This document shows, in pieces, positions 1 through 6,024 of a stretch of 9,441 nt of DNA. Each line of letters begins with the position of its first letter. Position 1 is the stretch's first letter. Position numbers and translations under genes: made by a program. The stretch spans positions 1 to 9,441 of the forward strand of contig CAMAYW010000062.1 in assembly GCA_945862475.1 (NCBI GenBank), in the 5' to 3' direction. The DNA is from Bacteriovorax stolpii. Its GTDB lineage: Bacteria; Bdellovibrionota; Bacteriovoracia; Bacteriovoracales; Bacteriovoracaceae. The notes beneath the pieces were generated by a model, which was not told where the DNA came from, searched no databases, and was given only the letters and a program-made list of their open reading frames with translations.

Positions 1-196
1 TGGGCTCTATTTTGATCAGGAAATACTTAACTGGAATCATCAGTTAAGAGATAAGATGCTGAACTTCTTCATAAATAAACCAAAATTCTACAAACTAAAT
101 CCCGACACATCGGTCACCGCTCTTTTTAAAGAATCAGTGAGTCATCAAATGCTTTATGAATTTGCGAAACATATTGCAGCAGAAATGGGTGTATGA
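1..196 (+). CDS. mfd: C-terminal fragment, probably transcription-repair coupling factor Mfd
   Basis: An open frame enters from the left edge (first full codon at 2) and stops at TGA 194-196, giving the last 64 residues of a protein. The stretch KPKFYKLNPDTSVTALFKES, followed by an amphipathic helical end, resembles the last domain (D7) of Mfd, where a short helix precedes a pattern like 'QPQxFRLDGPTRLKF' and then a helix. Mfd is the ATP-dependent translocase that removes stalled RNA polymerase from DNA and recruits UvrA. None of its helicase motifs lie in the window, so the call rests on this weak C-terminal match from memory, supported by uvrA lying downstream on the same strand. The next gene begins 45 nt later. 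The gene is cut only by the window edge. It could instead be another protein with a similar helical tail. Confidence 0.55.
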   Translation, partial: GLYFDQEILNWNHQLRDKMLNFFINKPKFYKLNPDTSVTALFKESVSHQMLYEFAKHIAAEMGV

Positions 197-241
197 TACT
201 GTTTTTATTAGAAGTTAATATTAAATACCACAGGGATGTGT

Positions 242-1051
242 ATGAAAAATTTTTCTCTCGCAGTCGTTCTTCTAACGCTGGCGATTCCAGCATTGGCCCA
301 GAAAAGTCCGGTTGTTGCTACGGTTAACGGAAAAGCAATTACCAAAAAACAATTTGAAGAATATCACTTACAAAATTTGAAATTTGTAGGGCAGAGAAAA
401 ATCACGAAAGAAGTTTCACTTCAAGATCTTATTAATCGTGAGCTTGGTATTCAAAAAGCTCGGAAGAGTGGTGTTGATAAGGATTCTGTTGTGATTTCTA
501 AACAAGAAGATATTCTTTTCCACGCTCAAATCTCCAAAGATTTAGAAGGTGAATTTAAAAAGATTACTGTCACTGACGAAGATGTAAAAAAATACTACGA
601 GACGAATAAAGAATACCGCACAGCTCAGATTCTTTTTCGCTTAAGAGTTGAACCAACTCCTGAAGAAGTAAAAACGGGTTTCGCTCAATCGATGGAAATC
701 TACGATATCCTCCAAAAAGATCCTGATAGCTTTGCCAAATACGCTAACAAATACTCTCAAACGTCTACGGCGCCAATTGGTGGAGAACTCGGATTTCAAC
801 CTCCAACACGTTTAGCACCTGAATATTTTGAAGCGATTAAAGGTCAAAAAGTAGGATTTATCTCTAAGCCCGTGAGAACTCAAATGGGCTACCATGTTAT
901 TAAAATACTAGGTGTTAAGTCTTTTGATCAAATCGACAAAAACTTGTACAAGAAAATTATTTACGATAATAAAAGAGATGCCATTATTGAGAACTATTTT
1001 AGCAATATGGCAAAGGGTGCGGACATAAAGACCACTCCTAATCTTTTATAA
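242..1051 (+). CDS. Exported parvulin-type peptidyl-prolyl isomerase (SurA/PpiC family)
   Basis: The protein has 269 residues. The N-terminus (residues 1-19, ending IPALA before Q20) is a Sec signal peptide with a likely signal peptidase I site, so it acts in the periplasm. Residues about 24-110 are a SurA-like N-terminal helical region (VATVNGKAITKKQFEEY). Residues about 124-225 are a parvulin domain with the hallmark GGELGF (180-185) and a closing GYHVIKI (217-222). The usual 'HIL' at the first parvulin strand is AQIL here, so one active-site-region histidine is replaced by glutamine and catalysis may be weak. I prefer ATG 242 to the in-frame ATG at 236: AGGG at 232-235 sits 6 nt before 242 but directly abuts 236, and 242 gives a cleaner signal peptide. 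A second SurA-like gene follows after 12 nt. The likely role is assisting folding of outer-membrane proteins. Confidence 0.85.
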   Translation: MKNFSLAVVLLTLAIPALAQKSPVVATVNGKAITKKQFEEYHLQNLKFVGQRKITKEVSLQDLINRELGIQKARKSGVDKDSVVISKQEDILFHAQISKDLEGEFKKITVTDEDVKKYYETNKEYRTAQILFRLRVEPTPEEVKTGFAQSMEIYDILQKDPDSFAKYANKYSQTSTAPIGGELGFQPPTRLAPEYFEAIKGQKVGFISKPVRTQMGYHVIKILGVKSFDQIDKNLYKKIIYDNKRDAIIENYFSNMAKGADIKTTPNLL

Positions 1052-1063
1052 AATACTGGATTC

Positions 1064-1993
1064 GTGAAACTACTTTTTATATTTCTCACCTTGGGCATAA
1101 GTCTTACTTATGCCCAGGAAAAACCTTCGACCGAAAAACTCCTCGATAAAATCGTTGCAGTCATCAACACTAAAGTTATCTCACTTTCTGAAGTCAAAAG
1201 AGTGGAAGCTACTTTAGAGGCCCGTAAAGAAATCTCTCCGATTATTTACAACCAAAAAACTTTTACCCAGAAAGAGCTTTTAGACATTATGATTCGCTCC
1301 TTTATTGTAAGGGACAAAATCAATGCTCAAGGCTACGTCATTAACGATGATGCGGTTGAATCACGTATTAAAATGACCGAGGAAAGATTGGGGCTAAAAA
1401 GAGCGGACCTCTTACAGTTTTTAAAAGGCAAGGGCGTCACTTACGAAGAGTATTTTGAGATCATCAGAGAAACGATGGAGTTTAATATTTTCGCCCAAAG
1501 AATCATTGCTCCGCTTGTATCTGTCACAGAGCAGGAAATTAAAAACGAGTATTATAAAAGAAACACTACCAATAACGCTCTTTCATTTAAATATAACTTA
1601 GTAGACTTCTACATTTCAGAAGAAAAAATCATCGATAAAAGTGAAACTAAATTTTTAGCCGTCTTAAAAGATTATCAGCTCACGGGGAAATTGCCCGCTG
1701 AGTACAAAGACTTAGAATCAAATAATCTCGATGGACTGAACGAAGATGGACTATCTAAAGAATTAGCGAGCCTTCTAAAGACAACTTCAGAGGGATCATT
1801 TTCAAAGGCGATTTCACTTAATAAACATCTTCATGTGTTTTATGTTCAAAAGAAGGACTTGGTTGAATCTCAGGATTTCACAAAGTTCAAAGATCAAATT
1901 CAAAACGACATCTTTGTTTCCAAAGGAAAATCAGTAACAACAAACTGGTTTGACCGAGAGTATTCAAACTACTACATAAAAAATCTCCTCTAA
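1064..1993 (+). CDS. Exported SurA-like periplasmic chaperone with a degenerate isomerase domain
   Basis: The protein has 309 residues. A signal peptide covers residues 1-17 (hydrophobic LLFIFLTLGISL, then TYA before Q18). The mature start, LLDKIVAVINTKVISLSEV (26-44), matches the opening of the SurA N-terminal chaperone domain closely, and a long helical region follows to about residue 165. Residues about 175-270 occupy the place of a parvulin domain, but GGELG is replaced by LNEDGLSKEL and the closing GYHVI-like strand reads KHLHVFYVQKK. It is therefore probably a chaperone without isomerase activity. The start is GTG 1064, with only a weak CTGGA upstream; no ATG occurs early, and this start supplies the signal peptide. 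It begins 12 nt after the first SurA-like gene and ends 2 nt before the pdxA-like gene. The pairing of surA with pdxA is also seen in E. coli. Confidence 0.8.
   Translation: MKLLFIFLTLGISLTYAQEKPSTEKLLDKIVAVINTKVISLSEVKRVEATLEARKEISPIIYNQKTFTQKELLDIMIRSFIVRDKINAQGYVINDDAVESRIKMTEERLGLKRADLLQFLKGKGVTYEEYFEIIRETMEFNIFAQRIIAPLVSVTEQEIKNEYYKRNTTNNALSFKYNLVDFYISEEKIIDKSETKFLAVLKDYQLTGKLPAEYKDLESNNLDGLNEDGLSKELASLLKTTSEGSFSKAISLNKHLHVFYVQKKDLVESQDFTKFKDQIQNDIFVSKGKSVTTNWFDREYSNYYIKNLL
1090..1118 (+). repeat. Intragenic perfect stem-loop in the second SurA-like gene
   Basis: TGGGCATAAG (1092-1101) and CTTATGCCCA (1107-1116) are perfect inverted arms with the 5-nt loop TCTTA. A wobble pair (1091/1117) and a C-G pair (1090/1118) can extend it. 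It lies in the codons for signal-peptide residues about 9-19. No T-run follows on either strand, so it does not look like a terminator. Function is unknown. Confidence 0.6.
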
Positions 1994-1995
1994 GT

Positions 1996-2943
1996 ATGAA
2001 AATTCAAGTTACCCAAGGCCATGAGAAAGGAATTGGTATTGAAGTTTTTCTTAAAGCTTGTCTTATGATGAGTGATAAGGATCTCGCTTTCCTTGAGTTT
2101 AATGCTTTTAAAGATTCTGTTGTACAATCCCTGAAATACCTAAAGCTTCCATTCGAGATCGACTCCAGGAGTATTACTCTTTGTGATACGATTCTCTCCG
2201 TAGATTGGCTTCATAAAAAAAATCAATCGCAGAGTTTTAGCTCCTTACTAACGAGTATGGGGAAAATTCAAAAGGGAGATGTCCTTTACACGCTCCCGAC
2301 TTCTAAAGATCAATTTCCTGGTTTTCCTGGCCATACGGAATTTTTTAGATCTCATTTTAAGAAACCAGATTTGGGTATGTATTTTTCGTCGCCCGACTTA
2401 AAAGTCCTTTTATTATCTGATCATTTGCCGCTGAAAGATGTGGTGCAATTATCTCAGGATGTACTTTATAACCGTTTAAAAAAGTCACTCTTATCCCTTT
2501 TTGAAATGGGGGAGAAGCCTTCAAGAATTCTCATTTCGGGGTTTAATCCTCACGCTGGTGAGGGAGGCCTAATTGGGAATGAAGATGAACGCATTACCCA
2601 TGCCATCAAACGTCTAAGATCAGAATTTAAAATAGACATGTCTGGGCCAATTCCAGGTGATACAATGGTCTTGAATAAGAAGTCCTCCAACGACTTATTC
2701 GTTTACGTTTTTCATGATCAAGGTCTTGGGGTCTTTAAATCACTCCAGGGATTTATTGGTTCCAATATAACGTTAGGCTTACCTTTTTTTAGATTTAGCC
2801 CAGATCATGGAACTTCATTTGGTCTTTATGGAAAAAATATTGCTGACTACAGAGGTTGTGCCTATTCTTTGAGCGAAGCAATCACTGTGTTAAAGAGGTT
2901 CTCCCATGGAAAAAATTCAAGTCACAAAGGCAAAGGTTCATAA
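1996..2943 (+). CDS. pdxA: 4-hydroxythreonine-4-phosphate dehydrogenase family protein (PdxA-like)
   Basis: The protein has 315 residues (E. coli PdxA has 329). PdxA oxidises 4-phosphohydroxy-L-threonine with NAD in the cytoplasm, and the product feeds PdxJ to make pyridoxine phosphate. All three metal-ligand histidines can be placed: H143 in SDHLPL, H186 in NPHAGEGG and H240 in FHDQG, matching E. coli H166, H211 and H266. FPGHTEF (108-116), GPIPGDT (217-223), NITLGLP (257-263) and SPDHGTS (268-274) are also family hallmarks. The N-terminal motif is divergent: QGHEKGIGIE replaces the usual GxPAGIGPE. The start codon lies 2 nt after the upstream stop with no clear Shine-Dalgarno, which suggests translational coupling. 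Its last 38 nt overlap the start of uvrA in another frame. The catalytic residues suggest an active enzyme, but a related substrate is possible because PdxA2-type paralogues exist. Confidence 0.88.
   Translation: MKIQVTQGHEKGIGIEVFLKACLMMSDKDLAFLEFNAFKDSVVQSLKYLKLPFEIDSRSITLCDTILSVDWLHKKNQSQSFSSLLTSMGKIQKGDVLYTLPTSKDQFPGFPGHTEFFRSHFKKPDLGMYFSSPDLKVLLLSDHLPLKDVVQLSQDVLYNRLKKSLLSLFEMGEKPSRILISGFNPHAGEGGLIGNEDERITHAIKRLRSEFKIDMSGPIPGDTMVLNKKSSNDLFVYVFHDQGLGVFKSLQGFIGSNITLGLPFFRFSPDHGTSFGLYGKNIADYRGCAYSLSEAITVLKRFSHGKNSSHKGKGS
2892..2898 (+). promoter_or_regulatory. Ribosome binding site of uvrA
   Basis: AAAGAGG lies 7 nt before ATG 2906, inside the coding sequence of the upstream pdxA-like gene. 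It is the best Shine-Dalgarno match on the left half of the window and fixes the uvrA start. Translation of uvrA can therefore begin independently of the overlapping gene. Confidence 0.7.
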
Positions 2944-5707
2944 CCTTAAAAATATTGACGTTACTCTTCCTAGGCATTCTTTAACGGTCATCACCGGCCC
3001 CTCAGGTTCTGGAAAATCCTCACTGGCCTTTGATACTATTTATGCCGAAGGACAGAGGCGCTATATCGAATCCCTCTCGAGCTACGCTAGACAGTTCATC
3101 GGTCAAATTGAAGCTCCCGAAGTGGAAAGCATCACCGGTCTCTCGCCCGCGATTGCGATAGATCAAAAATCAACAACTAAAAATCCTCGCTCCACGGTCG
3201 GTACGATTACAGAAATTTACGATTACCTGAGACTTCTTTATGCACGACTTGGAGATGCTCATTGTCCTGAGTCAGGCGAGAAAGTCGCGAAGCAAACACC
3301 CCAACAGATTGTTGAATCTATTCTTAAATTTAAATCCGGAACTAAACTTCAGTTATTATCTCCCGTCATTCGTTCTAAAAAAGGTGAGCATAAAGAAGAA
3401 CTTGCGAAATATCAAAGCATGGGCTTTTCTAGGCTGAGACTTAATGGAGAAATATTAAACCTTGAAGATAGCTTAAATATTAATAAATCCAAGTTTAACA
3501 ATATAGATATTGTGGTTGACCGCCTCGTTATGAAAGAGGGAATTCAATCTCGACTAAGTGACTCTATTGAACAGGCCCTTAAACTATCTGATGGCTATTT
3601 GATTGTACTCACTGATGATAAAGAACATTTTTTCTCTGAAAAAAATTATTCCTTTAAAACAGGAAAGAGTTATCCAGATCTTGAGCCACGTCTTTTTTCC
3701 TTCAATTCGCCTTTGGGTGCATGTTCTGAATGTAATGGACTAGGTATTTCAAAGAAATTTGATTTTGATTCAATTTTATTTGATGAAAATCTCTCGCTTG
3801 AAGAGGGAGCTATTCCTGTTTTAAAAAAGAATACCTTTCTCATGCAGATGGTTCGCTCGGTTGCTGACGCAGAAAAGGTTGATTTAAATAAACCCTTCTC
3901 TAAAATTTCTGAAAAATTTAAAACCATTCTTTATGATGGATCTGAAAAAATTTATAATTATAAATTTGAGTCTGAAAACTCTTCTTGGAACTTTAAAAAA
4001 GAATTTCCGGGTATTACTTCTTGGTTAGAGAAAAAATATCATGAATCTGAATCTGAAAAAACGAGAGCTGATCTTGAAGAGTACATGATCATAAAAAAGT
4101 GTCCTTCCTGTCATGGAAAAAAATTAAATCCTTTTGCCTTGGCAGCAAAGATCCAGGATAAATCGATTATGGATATTTGCGATTTATCTATCGCAGATGC
4201 AGCTGTCTTTTTTGATAAACTTGAATTCAGTGGTAACCGCGCCATTATTGCACAAAAAGTTTTAAAAGAAGTGCGAGATCGCCTTAATTTTCTATTAAAC
4301 GTTGGTCTTAATTATCTCACCCTGAACCGAGACGCCATGACACTCTCTGGTGGTGAATCCCAACGAATTCGTCTTGCGACTCAAATTGGTTCTGCTCTTT
4401 CTGGTGTTCTTTATGTTCTTGATGAGCCAAGTATTGGTCTCCATCAAAGAGATAATGAAAAACTCATTAAAACCCTGATTGATCTAAGAGATATTGGAAA
4501 CACTGTCCTTGTGGTTGAACACGATGAGGATACCATGATGGCGTCAGACTATCTTATTGATATGGGCCCCAAGGCAGGGATTCACGGGGGAGAAATCGTT
4601 GCGGCCGGCACTCCTCAGGAAATCATAAAAACGAAAAAAAGTATTACGGGAAAATATCTCTCTAAGGAATTAAGAATTGAGATTCCGACAGAAAGAAGAA
4701 AGCTTAATGATTACATCACTCTCGAAAAAGCACGGGAGCATAATCTTCAAGATGTGACCCTTAAACTTCCATTGGGTGGTCTTACATGTATCACTGGTGT
4801 TTCAGGCTCTGGTAAATCGACCCTTATTCACAAAGTCCTTATTCCTGCGATTAAAAACTATCTCACGCGAGGAAGACGAGGGTCTTCTGTTAACTATCGC
4901 TCCATTTCTGGTGTGGATAAAATTCAAAGTTTGATTGAACTCGATCAATCTCCTATCGGAAGAACACCTCACTCCAATCCCGCGACTTATACTGGTCTCT
5001 TTGATGATATAAGAAATATTTTCTCTCAAACCAATGAATCAAAAGTACGAGGCTACAAGCCGGGCCGTTTTTCCTTTAATGTCAAAGGAGGAAGGTGCGA
5101 GACCTGTGAAGGCAATGGCGTTTTAAAAATTGAGATGCATTTTCTTCCGGATGTGTATGTGACATGTTCTGACTGCCGCGGAAGTCGATATAACAATGAA
5201 ACTCTCTCCATTCTTTATCGTGGAAAAAATATTGCTGATGTTTTAGGTATGTCGATTGAAGAGGCCGAACCCTTCTTTGAAAATCATCCGAAGGTGAATC
5301 GAGCTCTCAAGGTTTTAAATGCCGTAGGCCTTGGTTATATTAAGCTTGGACAACCAGCGACAACTCTATCGGGTGGTGAAGCTCAGCGCTTAAAACTTTC
5401 TCGCGAGCTTTCAAAATCAGTCAAAGGTTCAACCTTATATGTCCTAGATGAACCAACAACGGGACTTCATTTTGAAGATATTAAAATCCTGTTAAAGGCA
5501 CTTAATAAACTGATTGATCAGGGTCACTCACTTCTTATCATTGAGCACAACTTAGATGTGATTAAAACCGCAGACTGGGTTATTGATTTGGGACCAGAGG
5601 GTGGAAAGGGCGGAGGTCAGATTGTGGCGGAAGGGACACCTGAGGTAATTGCAAAGGTCAAAAACTCATACACAGGTAAATATCTTGCGAGGATGTTTAA
5701 ACAATAA
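2906..5707 (+). CDS. uvrA: Excinuclease ABC subunit A (UvrA)
   Basis: The protein has 933 residues, full length for UvrA (about 940). UvrA is the dimeric ABC-type ATPase that recognises bulky DNA lesions and loads UvrB in nucleotide excision repair. Two ABC modules are intact. The first has Walker A GPSGSGKSS (31-39), signature LSGGESQR (480-487) and Walker B LYVLDEPSIGLH. The second has Walker A GVSGSGKST (631-639), signature LSGGEAQR (from 821) and Walker B LYVLDEPTTGLH. Zinc-binding cysteine pairs are C273/C276, C399/C402, and the C-terminal finger C731/C734/C754/C757, whose 19-residue spacer is normal. The stretch ESLSSYARQFIGQ is strongly conserved. The start at ATG 2906 has a good Shine-Dalgarno and gives the expected N-terminus. 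The gene is last in the plus-strand cluster and ends 2 nt before a hairpin terminator. Nothing essential is missing. Confidence 0.98.
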   Translation: MEKIQVTKAKVHNLKNIDVTLPRHSLTVITGPSGSGKSSLAFDTIYAEGQRRYIESLSSYARQFIGQIEAPEVESITGLSPAIAIDQKSTTKNPRSTVGTITEIYDYLRLLYARLGDAHCPESGEKVAKQTPQQIVESILKFKSGTKLQLLSPVIRSKKGEHKEELAKYQSMGFSRLRLNGEILNLEDSLNINKSKFNNIDIVVDRLVMKEGIQSRLSDSIEQALKLSDGYLIVLTDDKEHFFSEKNYSFKTGKSYPDLEPRLFSFNSPLGACSECNGLGISKKFDFDSILFDENLSLEEGAIPVLKKNTFLMQMVRSVADAEKVDLNKPFSKISEKFKTILYDGSEKIYNYKFESENSSWNFKKEFPGITSWLEKKYHESESEKTRADLEEYMIIKKCPSCHGKKLNPFALAAKIQDKSIMDICDLSIADAAVFFDKLEFSGNRAIIAQKVLKEVRDRLNFLLNVGLNYLTLNRDAMTLSGGESQRIRLATQIGSALSGVLYVLDEPSIGLHQRDNEKLIKTLIDLRDIGNTVLVVEHDEDTMMASDYLIDMGPKAGIHGGEIVAAGTPQEIIKTKKSITGKYLSKELRIEIPTERRKLNDYITLEKAREHNLQDVTLKLPLGGLTCITGVSGSGKSTLIHKVLIPAIKNYLTRGRRGSSVNYRSISGVDKIQSLIELDQSPIGRTPHSNPATYTGLFDDIRNIFSQTNESKVRGYKPGRFSFNVKGGRCETCEGNGVLKIEMHFLPDVYVTCSDCRGSRYNNETLSILYRGKNIADVLGMSIEEAEPFFENHPKVNRALKVLNAVGLGYIKLGQPATTLSGGEAQRLKLSRELSKSVKGSTLYVLDEPTTGLHFEDIKILLKALNKLIDQGHSLLIIEHNLDVIKTADWVIDLGPEGGKGGGQIVAEGTPEVIAKVKNSYTGKYLARMFKQ

Positions 5708-5709
5708 AA

Positions 5710-5738
5710 AAGGGCCCGTTTTCGGGCCCTTCTTATTT
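5710..5738. terminator. Bidirectional intrinsic terminator between uvrA and atpE
   Basis: The sequence AAGGGCCCG (5710-5718), a TTTT loop (5719-5722) and CGGGCCCTT (5723-5731) form a perfect 9-bp GC-rich stem with a tetraloop. On the plus strand it is followed by TTCTTATTT (5730-5738). On the minus strand the A-rich run before the stem (5704-5711) reads as a T-rich tail. It lies 2 nt after the uvrA stop and about 25 nt beyond the atpE stop, between convergent genes, so it can end both transcripts. Confidence 0.9.
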
Positions 5739-5756
5739 CAGATCTTAATTTTTAAA

Positions 5757-5993
5757 TTAAGCTGCTTTTCCTAGGATAAGGAACGCGATACCGAAACCGA
5801 AAAGAACTAGAGACTCGATTAGAGCAAGAGCTAGAATCATTGGAGTCTGAAGTTTTTCAGCAGCAGCTGGGTTACGAGCGATACCTTCAAGAGCAACTGA
5901 AGCAGCTTTACCTTGAGCCATTGTTCCGCCGATAACAGCAGAAGCGAAAGCGATAGCAGCAGCTAGAACAACGAAAGCAGTAGTGTTTTCCAT
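5757..5993 (-). CDS. atpE: F0 ATP synthase subunit c
   Basis: The protein has 78 residues, typical for subunit c, which forms the membrane rotor ring. Two hydrophobic helices (about 5-34 and 50-75) flank the polar loop ARNPAAAEKLQ. The ion-binding carboxylate is E60 in ALIESLVLFGF. Helix 1 has Q27 and helix 2 has S61, which match two of the side-chain ligands of sodium-binding rings, but the threonine and tyrosine that complete that motif are L62 and F65. Codon use differs from the neighbours: all five Phe codons are TTC and six of seven Ile codons are ATC, as expected for a highly expressed gene made in many copies per enzyme. It is preceded by a strong Shine-Dalgarno. It lies 31 nt downstream of atpB and is the last gene of the minus-strand unit. 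Confidence 0.97.
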   Translation of the reverse strand: MENTTAFVVLAAAIAFASAVIGGTMAQGKAASVALEGIARNPAAAEKLQTPMILALALIESLVLFGFGIAFLILGKAA

Positions 5994-6000
5994 TTTTTAT

Positions 6001-6006
6001 TCCTTT
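6001..6006 (-). promoter_or_regulatory. Strong ribosome binding site of atpE with U-rich upstream element
   Basis: On the minus strand AAAGGA lies 7 nt before the atpE ATG. A run of seven T sits just upstream of it and an A-rich spacer follows. This resembles the U-rich translation-enhancing initiation region described for E. coli atpE, and fits the need for many c subunits per enzyme. The site itself is read directly; the enhancer role is inferred. Confidence 0.65.
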
Positions 6007-6024
6007 GTAAAAAAATTGATCTTC

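Noticed and set aside
197..241. Possible promoter (TTAATATTAA palindrome at 215-224) before the first SurA-like gene
   Set aside because: No convincing -35/-10 pair with proper spacing is seen; AT-richness alone explains the motif.
1996..2925. Near-identical opening sequence in the pdxA-like gene and uvrA (AAAATTCAAGT followed by similar bases; proteins MKIQVTQ and MEKIQVTK)
   Set aside because: The match is only about 11 identical bases plus scattered ones, and both proteins begin with an ordinary beta strand; coincidence is the simplest explanation.
3240..3437. Open frame of 65 codons on the plus strand within uvrA
   Set aside because: It lies wholly inside uvrA in another frame, has no ribosome site and no recognisable domain; uvrA itself is unambiguous there.
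3670..3927. Minus-strand open frame of 85 codons opposite uvrA
   Set aside because: The composition is that of an antisense shadow (Ser/Lys/Phe rich), with no start signal and no family resemblance.
4802..5029. Minus-strand open frame of 75 codons opposite the second ABC module of uvrA
   Set aside because: It is antisense to conserved UvrA sequence with no independent support.
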